Positions 1 through 12,907 are shown, numbered from the stretch's first letter. The stretch is 64,000 nt of DNA from Pieris napi (GCF_905475465.1 NC_062250.1:332501-396500); one strand, 5' to 3'. Notes: generated by a model not told the origin, from the sequence alone. A program made the numbers and translations.

Positions 1-199
1 AATTTAAATATACAACAATTTTGAGAAGTTTTTTTTTTATGAGAAGTTCTGCACAACTTATTTAGCTTTGTCAACACTTAACTATGATATTCATCTATAA
101 TGTCATTATTTTAATGTAGACAGATTTGGAGTTTAAAACTATAAAAACGCTTTTAGTATTTTAATTCGCCGTCTAGCCGTATTCAGCGGACTCAATATC

Positions 200-300
200 G
201 GGTTCTGTATCGAATCGCAGAACGAATACCGCAGACGGGAATCGAACCCTCGACTCAGGAGGGTTGTAATTAGCTAATAACGGACGTGAGAGGGCCATAC
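200..300 (-). mobile_element. Possible tRNA-derived SINE fragment
   Basis: The minus strand reads GAGGGTTCGATTCCCGTCTG, a perfect B-box core, with TTAGCTAATTAC about 25 bases upstream as a weak A-box candidate. No tRNA cloverleaf can be closed around it. The rest of the first 560 bases shows nothing else. Confidence 0.3.
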
Positions 301-639
301 CAAAGGGCAAGGGCTCCCTGATAGCAAGAGTTTCACTCAATGTGCTGTATAAAACATATTTACTAAAGTTTATATGGAAAGAGTAATGTTCACAAATGAT
401 TTGGGTGTTCATTGCAAGAAACTGCAGCGAAACACGTGATCTATTGATTTATTTTCTACTTTAATTTTAATATAGAATGTATTATCAATTAATAAAATAA
501 TTATTTGCAATAATAGTGGATTATTACCAATTTAAAAAATAACGATACGAGGAGCTTATCAGATCGATGTGTAATTCTTTTTCTACTTTTTATGTGCACT
601 TACACTTACTACAAATAACTGAAGGTGAATGCGAGAGAG

Positions 640-727
640 GACCAGAAAATGGAAAATGGTGGCGAGGATGGATTGGAAGAATTTGGAGGAGGCCCTCACT
701 CCGCCGGAGGTTGAGTACTATTATAAA
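640..727 (+). mobile_element. Decayed LINE C-terminal relic
   Basis: The frame reads KMVARMDWKNLEEALTPPEV, like the terminal (W)xxLEEAxT motif of insect LINE polyproteins. Only the extreme end is left. Confidence 0.4.
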
Positions 728-1329
728 ACGTTATGACATGGTGTTAACGTAATGCTGATTATTTAGTACTACCAGTACAGGCTATTTTTATTCTATTTTA
801 CTTTTATAAATGAAGGAAAGCATTATTAAGATAAATGTCGCATTAGATCAATAAATCAATAACAGCTGTAATTTGTCAAGTCTTAAATAATTCCAGGAAT
901 CATAAAAAAGGCTGTTGGTCGATGTCACATTCGACCTCTCGTTAAGTGTCCTTTTGCCTGCCTAGGTCTAAGTTTATCAGGCTTTGAATTTTCCCGTTCA
1001 TTTCAGGTAAATGTAAATAAGACACACAAGTATAAGCAAAGAAAATTCTTACTAAGGGTCTTGCGACACTCGAAGATCGGATTTGAATGTGAAGCAGATT
1101 CAAAATTAACATAATCCCGTATTTGTTGCCTAAAGTTCTCTCTGAATTATTTGTAAGACGTCTGGGTGCCCGTGATACTCCGACACTGATCTCGGCAACT
1201 AAGTACTCTATAAGTGACACAAAACTGATGCAGTGAAATAAACATTGTTAGCGAAGAAAAGTTCAAAAGTACTTTGGTTAAGTCAACTTAAATTTTGGAT
1301 GGATTTATCGATGTTAAATGAACGTTCAT

Positions 1330-1442
1330 AGCAGTGTTGGCCTAGTGGTTTCAATGTACGACTCTTATCCCTGGGGTCGCTTGGATCCCCGGCTGTGCAC
1401 CGGTGAAGGAAAACATAGTGAGGAGTTGTAGCGCCATTGGTA
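1330..1442 (+). mobile_element. SINE copy with internal deletion
   Basis: The head AGCAGTGTTGGCCTAGTGGT and CCCCGGCTGTGCACCGGTGA run into GAAGGAAAACATAGTGAGGA and then directly into the SINE tail TTGTAGCGCCA. The central part is therefore missing. Confidence 0.75.
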
Positions 1443-1554
1443 TAAATGAACAGATTACATCAAAGATTTAAAGATCCATGTGATCAGGGAGGTCATGTAG
1501 GTTAAAGTTTACAATTGTAGTCTTCTAGTAGCTAACAATAAAATTACACGACAG

Positions 1555-1760
1555 TTGGACGACTACAATATACGGAAAAAGACAAAAGTAAATGACGTTC
1601 TACAAAAAATCTAGTACATGGAACTGGATGGGCATTACAACAAGCAAAAAAGAGAAATGGACAAAATATGTATTAGAATGGTATACAGAGAAGACAAGAG
1701 GAATGCACGTCAAGTAAAGTGGCAGATGGTCTGCCCAAGAACTGGAGCAAGCTAGCGTAT
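1555..1760 (+). mobile_element. Decayed LINE reverse transcriptase C-terminus (RTE-like)
   Basis: Fragments TKVNDVLQKI and, further on, KYVLEWYTEKTRG followed by VKWQM resemble the carboxy-terminal part of insect LINE polyproteins (LEWYPRxGKRxxGRPxxRW). Stops and shifts are present. Confidence 0.55.
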
Positions 1761-2324
1761 TTTTTTGTTCGTTCTGATTTTGTTGTATAGAAAATTGCTT
1801 TAGATAGTTTCAAGTTCAAGTGATAGTTTAAGAAAAGGCCTGCAGTTAACGCCATCAGGGATTATCTAAAATCTATTTAGATCAGGCTTCGTAGCCGAAT
1901 GAAGCTAACAGTGCTGGTTACACTGAAAGCAATCCCATTATCTCAGTAAGCAATCAAAGTTGTGCCCACATGAACTTCTACCCGATTCGATTAAACCTCT
2001 TGCAAATTTAACTTCGACCGCTTTGACTTTCAAATCGATTCCAATTCGATGTTAATTCGATTATATCGATTCTAATGCTGAAAATGTTCATATTTCAGTT
2101 TGTGGTTATTGTTGGCTGATGTTTGAAATTAAATTACATCGAATTGTAATACAGGGTAATCCAGCAAATATCAGTTTAAATAACTATTTAAATCCATTTA
2201 TTAGGTTAATAGGATATCATAAATTTAGACATAAGTTAGTCAATAAGAATGTCTATAGTTTTTTACGTATTTGATGATTCACGTGAATTCAATTAACATA
2301 ATTTACGTTTCATATATTAACAGT

Positions 2325-2440
2325 AAAATGTGGATAGATGATATTAGCAGGAAGCGAATGGAGAAAAAGAGCTGTGGTTAGAGATATTAGTAAAAAGTTT
2401 GAGGAGATCTGTGACCCGTGAAGAGGTTCCGATAAATGGT
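2325..2440 (+). mobile_element. Decayed LINE 3' relic
   Basis: KMWIDDIS followed after a gap by ISKKFEEICDP resembles the end of LINE polyproteins (RWxDDI ... LEEAxT). Stop codons interrupt it. Confidence 0.4.
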
Positions 2441-4364
2441 TCTGAAGGAAGTTAGGATATCGAGGAACAAGAAAAAAACATTTATATAACAAAACTAAAC
2501 TATTATTAGTATATTCAACATTTGTAAAAATTGGTAATAAACGGGTTTTATAATTATTATACTAGCAGGTGGTTCTTGCATAAAAGTGTTAACTTCATTA
2601 ATTAATTTATGATTAACTAAAGACGAAAATTGCTTAATGTCCCATGTATACTGATTACATATAAAAGTATTCACTTTATGAAGGTCCAACCTGGAAGACC
2701 CTCGAAAATCTGGCATCAATTTTATTTTCCGAATAAAGGCGAGAGGGTTAATTTGTCCCTCTAATAAGTGCAGTGACGCGTGACATCGGTTCTTGACGGC
2801 TCGGCGCGGGGCGTCGGTCCAACTAACCCTTCTTTAGGTCAAGAGTGACTAATAGGGACTAGTCTTGAGAAAAACTACGTGCAATTGACATAACGAAGGT
2901 GCTCCCAAATTGGAGCTTCGACGTTGTGGTTTATTTTTGTTGAAGAGAAAATTACTTGTAATTCTAAGATGTTTAATACATGAATGTAATATGCGATACA
3001 ATACAATATCTGTCAACTTAGGGTGGCAGATATTTCTGAAAAGCACGCGCAATGTGTTAATAATGTAATATAATGCGTATTTATTCATTAAAGAAGTTTT
3101 ATTTACGAGATGTCAATAAAATAAGGTTTTAAAGTATAAATGAAATACTAATTGAGAAGTCATTTAATAATATAACGTTACTAAAACTAAGTCAAATAAC
3201 GGCGATACAAGTCTCCGTATATGATTAATTTAAAAATGAATGTCTTCCAGGAGTAAATCCCTAAATCCGAGCTCCCTTTGATAGTTTTTGAAGCGCTATT
3301 TCCAATTACACGTGAGGAGCGATAATAAAGAGCGGCTCGCTTGTTTCTTTCAGTCCGCGCTGCCCGATTATTACGGCTAAATGACCGTCTTAAGACTTTT
3401 ACTATAGTACAAGTCAAAAGAAATCAATTCATTGGTAAAAATACAATTTTCCTACACTTGAAAGCAAATAAATCCAATTCTTTGGAGATTTTTTTTATAA
3501 TTTGAGTACTTATACTCTTTTAAAATCACTGTTTATAAGTAATTATAATTATGGAAATAAATGTCCAATAGGTAGTTAAAATTAGCTCTTCCAGTGTTAT
3601 TAAAAATACATGTTTTTTATTTCATTAACGCATTTTAACCGTGAAATTAAATAAAAAAAACTATGTAAGGACACGATAATTTGTGAATGTGCCAGTTGTT
3701 AAGATGATTTTGGTTCCAAACATTTTTTTTTTAGCTTTCATCTTATTTATTGGGCCGCATGGTTAAGACAGTAAGGCGGGCGGCAGGGCGGGTGGGAGAT
3801 AGTATTGCCATCGTTATGGGAACTCATCTCGCGATATAGAGAACTGATAACTGAGCCTTTTTATTTGAGGGAAATGGACGGAACTTCTAAAGGGATACTT
3901 CTTTGTGACCTGTTAGTGAGAGTTCTGTCTATTGCAGTCGTTACAATTGATGGCATTCAGTTATAAGAAATACAATTCTATTAGACATATAACTTAATCG
4001 TAGTTTATTTTTATGAAGCTTAAATGTTACCGAATGTTAGGTTTTACAACCTTTCTATCGCTTTGAAAATAAACAATCGTGACACAACATTTCATCTAGT
4101 TTATGAATGAGGGCCGAGGATGACAAATAAATTAAATAATATCATTTTCATCTGAATCTGATAGATCTGTTTATTGTAGTTTGGAAAATATGAATGTAGA
4201 CATATGAAAATTAGTACTCGTGGAGGTCTAATGTGTTTGACCTATACTTCGAATTAAAACTCATTGGATACGACAAAATATTATACTTGTACAGTTTAGA
4301 TTTTCAGAAATACACAAGCGTGCAAAACTTATTCTTAAAAACATTTACGTTTAAAATAAAATAC

Positions 4365-4550
4365 TTACAAAGCAATTTTGTTTAAAATTCGATAAATTGC
4401 AAATTCAATGTATTCACGAACATTAGCATAACCGTTAACAAATTCACTTGGAGCCCAACAAAAAACAAACGTTACAGAGAAAAATGTTGAAAAACAGAAG
4501 AGCGAACGTGTTAATATTATCGCATGGACGCCACAAATGTGACGGTTCAT
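4365..4550 (-). other. Unidentified open frame ending at a splice-donor-like site
   Basis: A hydrophobic 61-codon frame (SLFCFSTFFSVTFVFCWAPS followed by YIEFAIYRILNKIAL) ends where the DNA reads GCTTTGTAAGTATTTT, a consensus 5' splice site. It could be a membrane-protein exon. I find no partner exon, so this is only a candidate. Confidence 0.15.
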
Positions 4551-4654
4551 TTGATTTTCACAAATTATAATTGGCCATTCGTTGCTTTTTGAATAGCGGC
4601 GAACGTGCTGCGAATAGTCGCTTAACGTACCATTCTGACGTACATGGACACAGC

Positions 4655-4820
4655 TTACGAGCGAGCGAGTAGCGATCTAACTTTTGAGGCTAAAGACAAA
4701 TCGTACTATAAAAATGGTATCGAAACCGCTATAATCGTTGTATCGCTCTCGAAGGCGAATATTGAGTGATCAAATAATATTCTTTCAAACAAAATCTTTT
4801 TCTATGTTAGCCCACGAACT
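4655..4820 (+). mobile_element. Mariner 3' fragment
   Basis: The frame around 4690-4770 contains FEAKDKSYYKNG and, in a shifted frame, RYNRCIALEGEY and a stop, the typical mariner transposase C-terminus. The same DNA word (CGCTATAATCGTTGTATCGC) recurs in the relic at 19231-19592. GTTAGCCCACGAACT near 4807 is the inner part of the right terminal repeat. Confidence 0.65.
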
Positions 4821-4849
4821 GTCCCATGACGCCTAGACGGGGTAAAGGG

Positions 4850-5110
4850 TCACCTTGTTCTTTCCGCCTCTATTTGCCTCAACTGTACATCGCTTTCGTT
4901 TTTTTTGCGAGATCCATTTGGATCCAGATTGGATTGGGGATATGATTGGAATATCTTCAGAGTGTATGGTAGATCCAATCGGGGTTTTTAGCAGCGCACC
5001 CGGAGTTGCTCGTAGGAGATCTTCTCGGGCGAGTAGATAGCCCGAAACACGGCGGAAACAGCGGTCGACGAAGACTTGGAGCTGGTGCGAAAAGTCGTTT
5101 GTAATGCCGT
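4850..5110 (-). mobile_element. Decayed LINE C-terminal fragment
   Basis: The open frame on the minus strand includes HQLQVFVDRCFRRVSGYLLA and EDLLRATP. These resemble the region after the reverse transcriptase in insect LINEs (KLQVFINRCLRRI ... SNEDLWxxT). The remainder diverges. Confidence 0.4.
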
Positions 5111-5639
5111 TAGCCACATATTATGTTTTATATTACATTAGTTATACAAAGAAAGTCCACTTTTAGGAGTTTATTATGCTTTTAGTAGACATTTTTGTCT
5201 CTTTAGAAAATATTTTTCTAGTTTTCTTCCGAATTCTATCACTACTAAGCCTTACAACCGTTGTTAAGCTTACGAAAATGATTATAAAATTTCCGCTTAT
5301 AAATCATTCGATATAATTATATATTAACAAAATTGAAAGCAGTAATTACAAAACATTCCCGCCTTTCTATGCGTTATGCTCTCAGTATCAATAAAGTTAG
5401 TATTTAAAGCACGTAGCCCGCTTAACAGTTTCTGATTGAGTTGTTAATTTCCATCTGTTGTCACTTAATATAATTAATGAATTATCATTATGAATCGACG
5501 GCCTCTCCACAGGAATGTATAATGCATTTTCTACAAAACATTACGAAAAGAAATCTGAAATATTATTATCGGGTAATCTGAAATGAAAAAATAAGGTTAG
5601 TAAGTAATGTTTTTTTACAGTTAGTATGTTTCAGGAACC

Positions 5640-5795
5640 CTTTCCAGTAAAGGCCTCCTCCATCCATGCTCCAGGCTTGCTATTTCTCTCCAACCCGAGC
5701 TATATGGATCCATTGAGGACCCGCGATTTTTGATGTCATCATCCCATCGAGCGTAGGGTCTGTCTCTGTATCGTTGGGCCTCGAGGTAACTTATG
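5640..5795 (-). mobile_element. Decayed LINE C-terminal relic
   Basis: On the minus strand RPYARWDDDIKNRGSSMDP and GWREIASLE resemble GRPxxRWxDDIKK ... WxxLEEA of LINE polyproteins. The DNA word AAAGGCCTCCTCCA is shared with other relics in the window. Confidence 0.5.
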
Positions 5796-5879
5796 TTTAT
5801 TCAAATATAGGAAACGAATATTTCAAAATATTATTAATCACATTGGAAGTCTTCCACGATCCGCTTCATAACACATTTT

Positions 5880-6012
5880 CTTTTGCGAACTAGCGAACTG
5901 TGGAATAGACTTCCTTCTCCCAAAGGCCGACAACGCAACCACTAAAAGGGGTTTCCTGTCCTGCAATGATTGCCTTTTTGGGCGTAGGCTCATTTACCTC
6001 ATGATCCTATAA
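5880..6012 (+). mobile_element. LINE 3' end relic
   Basis: ELWNRLPSPKGRQRN can be read across 5892-5936, as at the end of several lepidopteran LINE polyproteins. A 3' UTR with GGGCGTAGGCTCATTTACC and CCTATAAAA follows. The family recurs at 17236, 7505 and 55990. Confidence 0.55.
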
Positions 6013-7504
6013 AAACATAGAAGACAGGTTAATTTAAGTACTAATAAATGGGCTAATCGATTCCGTAGAACTAAGAAAATATCGTAGTTCCGTCCTGTGC
6101 GGAAAGCCACATTGTTAGTAATCAGTATAGAGCGAACGCGGGAAATAATATGTAAATCAAATAAATGTCTGATTGTCTCGCTGACATTGTGTTTGCGGCA
6201 GCTAACTAGTTGACTCACCGACGTATTTATCCTGATATTTGAGATTACTGAATTTGTATTGAATAATAATAATTGTTTTAAAGTAATTTCCTACTGAGGA
6301 TCCATTAGGAATAAAATACTGTGACAAAGAATTCTATTATAGCTAGGCGGATTATTGAAAAAAAATTAAAAAGTATATTTATCGACGTATTATTATGATA
6401 TTTTATTTTAAAAAGGCACACTAATGAAATACATACAAATACAAAAAATGCAATAAATGCATGTGCATTAATGACAAGTGTGCACGACATTTAAAGGGAA
6501 ACATACAATAATAAAAGAGAAAATGAAATTACAATGACAATAAACTAGATTAAGAAATGTGAGGGGATATATAGTTGAAGCAGCATTTCGATGTATTGAT
6601 GCGCCAATTACGTTAAAACTACGGTACTTAATGATTTGTTAAAACATTAAATTTTCTAACTTTGTAAATCTGATCTAACCGGACGGCGTTCGTAGCGTCA
6701 AAAACTCTAGTTTAAAGCGCGTTATCGCTAACTCTAACGTAATTACTTCGCAACCGGTACAAGTTGTAACAAGTAAATCGTCGTTAATTAAATGCCTGCT
6801 AGACGGTCTGCATAGTTGCCTGTTTGTCTTCAAATTTGGACACTTGAAAAGTACCGTTATTGCGTTTGATAGTCACTAGAGTTCGCCTTTGTAGAGCCCA
6901 GTTAGTGTACGGTCTAATTTTGCTATTAAAACCAATTGTCTAGAAAAGTCTTTGGCTTCGTCCCGTATGTAACGTCCCTTAATATGATCTTAAACCTGTA
7001 GATAGACATTCGATTCCTTGCGATGAACCGATAGATTAATTTTTTTAAAATTAGATACAGATAATATTGTATTAAGAAGAATGAACCATGAAATAGAAGC
7101 GGAAAAAAGCTAAAGCCATAAAAAAATTTCGCACCTTTGAATAGTCTGGATGTCGTACTTTTGTAATTATTTCTTCTTAAATAATTTATAATTATCTATG
7201 AAATAGATGGAACCAGTATTAAGCGCTTTCCAGTTTCCATGGGATCAAATAGTAATTAGACCTCATGGGACCGTAAGTAGAAAGTGCCAAAAACCATAAA
7301 GAAATAATAAAAATCCTCTAATACAAGGAAGAGTAGTCATAGTTGACTAAAATTTAACTAAAATAACCAATACCAGGAACTTTTTATAAAAAGTAGGATA
7401 ATAAATAGACGTAAGAGAGATTAGAAAAGAAGAAGTTCTTATTGCTCGCTCTACCCCCTTGACTTGCGAACTGGTAGTCAATGTAAATTTAGAGTCAATT
7501 GAAT

Positions 7505-7605
7505 TTTTATCGAACAGGTGGCAAACGGGTAGGAGTCTCATCTGACCTTAAGTGATGGCCATGGACACTCTCAATCCGAGAGGGCTCGCGAGGGCGTTGC
7601 CGGCC
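7505..7605 (-). mobile_element. LINE 3' end relic
   Basis: On the minus strand AAAGGCCGGCAACGCCCTCG, GAGAGTGTCCATGGCCATCA and CCTACCCGTTTGCCACCTG match the widespread lepidopteran LINE 3' UTR. Confidence 0.6.
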
Positions 7606-7611
7606 TTTTAC

Positions 7612-7683
7612 TTTTATCTGTTGACGTTCATAAATGTACTTGGTTACCTATATGAATAAAGTTATTTTGAGTTTGAGTTTAAA
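7612..7683 (+). mobile_element. LINE 3' tail
   Basis: GACGTTCATAAATGTACTTG followed by TATATGAATAAAGTTATTTT and GAGTTTGAGTTT looks like a LINE 3' terminus with its short tail repeat. Nothing of the coding part remains. Confidence 0.4.
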
Positions 7684-8137
7684 GATTGAGTTGAGTTGGT
7701 TACTTAAAAACAACTTCAATATAATCTCTTGATCGTATTATTTGCATGTCTTATACGTTCCTATAATTAAACAAAAACCGATAGCTATTACGCGAGTTCG
7801 CGAGCGCGGAGCCCACTCTACTCTACTAACTTAACACTTATTATCGAATCCTCTCGGAAACTAGGCGGAGTCGAGTGAACGCACATAGTTCAGTAAATAT
7901 TACACAACTAGTTACCGATCCCAGCTGGAATTCCAGTTTGTTTGAGGAACTCATTGACGGACTAAATTTAGCATGAGTTTTAGAATATTTTTGTTGAAGA
8001 GCTCTCGAGTCCGATAGCGTTTGGGAAATGTATCCGAATAAAATTACTACTAGAAACAAATCGCGTCGTGGTACTTCATTCAATTCTTTAAGAAAAGTAT
8101 AATTATTTTTTTATAAATTAAGTGTACTATTATTGAG

Positions 8138-8425
8138 AGCAGTGTTGCCCTAGTGGCTTCATCGCGCGACTCTCATCCCGGAGGTCGTAGGTTCGATTCC
8201 CGGCTGTGCATCAATGGACTTTCTTTCTATGTGCGCATTTAACATTCGCTCGAACGGTGAAAGAAAACATCGTGAGGAAACCGTCTTGCCTTAGACCCAA
8301 AAAGTCGACGGCGTGTGTCAGGCACAGGAGGCCGATGCCCTACTTGCATATTGACAAATGATGATGAAACATATACAGAAATCTAGACCTAAGAAGGTTG
8401 TAGCGCGACTGATTTATTTTATGTA
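8138..8425 (+). mobile_element. tRNA-derived SINE, complete copy
   Basis: The head AGCAGTGTTGCCCTAGTGGC holds an A-box-like region and GGTTCGATTCCCGGCTGTGC is a perfect B box. The body has ACATCGTGAGGAAACCGTCT and GTCAGGCACAGGAGGCC. The tail is AGGTTGTAGCGCGACTGATT followed by a T-rich end. This is the best reference copy of the family in the window. Confidence 0.85.
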
Positions 8426-10100
8426 TTTACTTTTGTTGAATGATAGCGTATTTGGAAAAGTTTACTATAAAAAGCGTTGCTCTGTCGGAGCTAGACAGAC
8501 TTCTCACCTCTAAGCACCCACACCGCAACCGAAACAACGCAAAGCATTTCTATTCATCGACGACCTTGTTCTTTCTATGGGAAATAACATCTAGTGTTCT
8601 CAAGTTCGTTCAACTTTTCGGATTAGATAGCTGCGGCTAAAATTTAATGATAAGACGTTCGTAATCATTCTATTGTCTATTCCCTTTGGGAATAGATTAC
8701 CCACTTATTTTTTGCAATTATATAATGTACCTACTTGCTTGTTATTATTTTTGTTGGCCGACTGTATTTCTTTTATACTTGTGTTATTAGTGTATTATCT
8801 GATTTTTTGTGTATTTTCTAGTTTCGAGTATTCACTCGAGTTATATTCATATTATATGTTCATTGTTTACTTATCATGTTATGTACCTGCCGTTGTTGAA
8901 ATTTACACTAAATGGTAATAACTTTTTGTCTAAATGTGTGTTTAATTTTATCTTTAAAAAAATAGATATAACAATCGTATATTGTATGCTCGAATGTTAC
9001 CTATGTAGATGAAGTTAGTAACGTGTGAATCCCACGGGTAATTCAGAATTCACGGGAATGCTCCATTGGCATACTAATATTGCCGATAAACTTTAACCCA
9101 GTTATATTTCCAAAAAGTTGATCAATAGGAAGGAATTCTGATGTGATTTTTACGGAGCCTATGACTGGCCGGACTCATTTGAAATTCTTCACCGTTTATC
9201 CAATTTTTAATGAAAACCACCATAGACAATACTGTGCTGAGTGGTGATGATATCTTGTCATTAAGACACAGAACTGGGAATTATTATTTGTCGCTTAGGT
9301 ATTAATAGGTAAAGATTTGGTTCTTGAACTGGCCGACATATTGTCAACCATTTTATAAAAAAAATCCTTTTACAATAATATTTTCTTTTAAGCCCATATT
9401 TATAAACGTAGCAATAAATTAAGTATTGCGTTTGTATTTAATACAATTCTGTAAATAAACAATATGCATTAACTTTTAAAAATAGTCCTGAATTTCAGGC
9501 AAGTCATTTATCCAAGACAGAGATAACACTATAAATTACGGAATAACAAACAAGGATAGCAACAGTGGCTTTCGCCATTGCACGAGTGAATGCACCTGAC
9601 GTACAGTCAGAAGAGCAATATGTGCAACTTTTTGTGAATCATATTCTCATTATTGTTGTGAGAAATAAAAAAAAATTAAACCTCCACAGTAATTAAAATA
9701 GTCCAAAGTTATAATGTTACTAATATACCTACAATCAGAACGAATTCAGAATTTATTTAATTTTTTTGCCGTTATATATGACACCGGAAGATTACAAAAT
9801 CCGCATTCAGGTGGATAGATAATGGATATCCGCGGATATCCATTCGTAACATTCTAAACGGTTAGGTTAGGTACTTACCTAGTACTAGTCACTTGACTCA
9901 TTCAACCAATCAGAGCGCACATGCCTTTTGGTCATCGCTTACTTTATTACTTCATTTTATTTACGCGTGTGTTCGCTAAGTTTATCAATTTGCGACAATA
10001 TGGGTGTAAAATAATATAATTTATCTCTCGGTTAGAATCCTACGAAAGTTTTTTGGGGATTTAGTTATATTCCGGTGACATAATATAATCTTTCTGACTC

Positions 10101-10124
10101 ACCATAACATTATTATGTTATGGT
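10101..10124. repeat. Perfect 10-bp hairpin
   Basis: ACCATAACAT and ATGTTATGGT are exact inverse complements around TATT. Function unknown. Confidence 0.6.
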
Positions 10125-10410
10125 AAACCTGCCAGTGTTGAGTTGCCAACGCTACAAGAGTCACACGTGGCACAAACGAGCCGGCCTTATAATGAATAGC
10201 CGTCGCCTGCCGCGATATTTCAGTGAATTAACAAATGGCATCTGTCAGAGAGCGTGCGGCGCACGATTTTTCTGCCGGCCGTTACAGCCTGATGTAGGTG
10301 CGGTCTCCGTACACCTCTACCATGTCTTAATGACCACGTCACCGCAAAAATGCCAGGTGCCCATTTTTACATCTCTAAACTTTGCTACATTTTATGCAAT
10401 ATACCTCTGA
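10120..10410 (+). other. GC-elevated island with open frame
   Basis: GC content is clearly above the surroundings and a 96-codon frame stays open. The translation shows no family I recognise and no good splice sites. It may be a regulatory or first-exon island, or an unrecognised repeat. Confidence 0.25.
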
Positions 10411-11651
10411 AGCTGTTATTTAGTTTTTGGGTAAAAGGAGATCACTGTTACACAAAACATTCTGAAATACGACAATTATATAAATGTTTTTTTGCCAGAG
10501 GCAGAAGGTACAAAAGCTGATGTAAGATGAAATCGCTATTCACCGCCCACAAGTATCAATACACTTACATTACCTGAAAGCTTACGAGTATGTTACCAAT
10601 CTTTTAGTATTTCGACTTATTAGAAGATGGACAACGTACAATAATATGTATCCTGGAGGTTAATCTTTGCATAAACGCTTCAGCCATTTGTCATCAAAGC
10701 TCAAAACCAGTCGTGGCTGGTGGATGATGAACGCTATCACAGTAATCTTATAAAACACTTCTTTAAGAAATACTCACCTTTTTAAGAACTCTTAAGTGTA
10801 TTTTTATTACAATTTTAAAAATATGCCAAGAGAATTTTATGAATAGAATCTGTATCTAATATGGTTAGAAGGCACTTCGTACGTAGCTTTACGTGTCACA
10901 GACTAAAAGCGTAAGCAGTTAAAGCATTTTAAGGTTTGAAACTTACTATTTTTTATATGATAAAAAGTGAATTTGTAATCTCTAAATTATGAAAAATACT
11001 TGAATGTTAGTTAGTGGTAGTCCAATTTGACATATTAATGGCTTTATTCTCATCTTTCATTGCATAAACAAACATTTTAATAAATAGTAAATGAATATCA
11101 TTAAATACTGTATAAGTCATTATAATATATTTAAGTACATTATGCTTACATTTAGGAAAAAGTATTTTATGTACATTTTAGATTCGAAAATATAATCATA
11201 TCATCATATAACCCTATTGTAAAAAAATGATTTTATGTGTTCTCCACTAGACATTAAAACATTTAAATCGCGAAGCGCTCTCTGCGGGTGCTGTGTACGC
11301 AAGCCGCCTGAAATATTGTGTGAATTACAAGCGAGGTACAAATAATATTTGCCTTATATACTGCCTATAAATGTAATGTATGTAATGTGTTTGCCAGCTG
11401 AATATATTGCTCTGTATCTCCAAATTAACGGCGGAGTTACCGGTCTCGGCACAAGGCGCAGTAAGCCTACTTCAACTGCTCAAACGAGCTACGGTTGCCG
11501 GCTAAATGCAAATCTTCGTACCTTGCTGCAGCTAGTTTCTAACTGTGGAATGTTCCGAGTATTGCACCAATATACCGCTGCTCAGTCAGAAATTATGCTG
11601 TGTTGGGAACGCAATGAAATCATTTTTTGTATCTGCTATGCTAACAGTAAC

Positions 11652-11799
11652 AGCAGAGTTGGCCTTGGCTTGAGTGTGCGATCTTCAACTATGAGGTCAT
11701 GCGCAGCTGGACTTTTCTTTTCATGTGCCAAACGCTCGCTCGTACAGTGAAACCGGTGGTGTGACAGATACGGAAGGCTGATCACCTACTTGCCTATTA
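11652..11799 (+). mobile_element. Diverged SINE copy, 3' truncated
   Basis: AGCAGAGTTGGCCTTGGCTT and TGTGCGATCTTCAACTATGA align with the SINE head. GAAGGCTGATCACCTACTTG then CCTATTA matches the middle of the body. The tail is missing. An overlapping 133-codon open frame is an accident of this repeat. Confidence 0.7.
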
Positions 11800-12654
11800 A
11801 CCACTTCATGCTCAGAATGAATAGTTGCAACAGTACATTGCCAACCAGTTTCATATTCTGCTTTGAAGATTTAGGCCTACATACACACACAGAGAGAGTT
11901 TAAAACCAATTAAAAACGATCTATTTTCCTACAATATTAAATTGCTAATTTTGTTATATGCAAAATATATAGTGGACTATACCAATTATTGCCGTTAGAA
12001 CTATCCAATTTGTTACCTTCAATAATATTATACGCTCTAAAACCCTACAATTCGCCGTGATAAAGTCATTTCGACGTAATCCAGCCCAAGCCGGCTGCAG
12101 GTCTATTTGTACGGAACTAATTGAGACCCCTGGGACACACCTGTCAGGATCCGCAAGAATTTCGACCCCAACTTATTGAATATTATAAACTTACCTTTAT
12201 GGCTGTTTATTTGAGGAAATCGAGTTTGTTGCAATCTGAAGTTCCCTGTCAGGAGATGTTTTTATTTTGAACGGAGTCAAGGTAGCACAAACGTATAGGT
12301 TTTCGTTAATGAATAACACACACGAATAGTTTTAGAACTCAACATACAAACGATTAGTATTTCGTTTTTAAAGTAACTGTAAAATTAAAATAATTTTTTT
12401 AATGTAGGTATTGTACCAATTAATGTATAAAGGGCAATGGTACCATTTTTGGCGTAGTTGTTAAATTCATTAATAATCTACATACGTTACATAATAATAA
12501 TAATTAAGCCTCATTTATTCCTTGAAAAATTTATTCATATTTATAAAAGATACACAATCTTAAGTTTACACAATTTTATGCAGATTCAAGCGTTGAAACG
12601 TTGTTAATAATCTTAATAATTACTATGAATTAGTATGTATATTAGTATTATTTA

Positions 12655-12893
12655 GTTCAATAAAAATAACTATCTACAATACTAAAAAATAGGGGTTGAT
12701 CGTAGAGGGGTGAAAATTGAGAGTTGTATGTATTTTTTAATGCCACATATTTAAAAATTATTAATTTTTGAACTATACATAGTAGCTGATTCTCAGACTT
12801 ACTGAATATGCATAAAAAATTCATAAGAATCGGTCGAGCAGTTTCGAAGGAGAATGGGAACGAACATTTTATATACATATAGATATACTTTTG
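12655..12893 (-). mobile_element. Lep1-type Helitron, 3'-truncated copy
   Basis: On the minus strand it contains TTCTCCTTCGAAACTGCTCG, ACCGATTCTTATGAATTTTT, TAAGTCTGAGAATCAGCTAC and AGATAGTTATTTTTATTGAA, matching the copy at 19984-20317. The terminal CAGCTAGT is missing. Confidence 0.75.
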
Positions 12894-12907
12894 ATATTCT
12901 TATAGAG

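Noticed and set aside
1980..2070. Link between ATCGA-rich words here and those at 49610-49760
   Set aside because: The shared words are short and low in complexity; I could not align them over a longer stretch.
8160..8215. tRNA gene at the B-box sequence
   Set aside because: A and B boxes are present, but no acceptor stem or cloverleaf can be closed and the sequence continues into a SINE body repeated elsewhere in the window.
11349..11750. 133-codon plus-strand open frame as a gene
   Set aside because: Its second half is a diverged SINE and the first half has no recognisable domain or splice sites.
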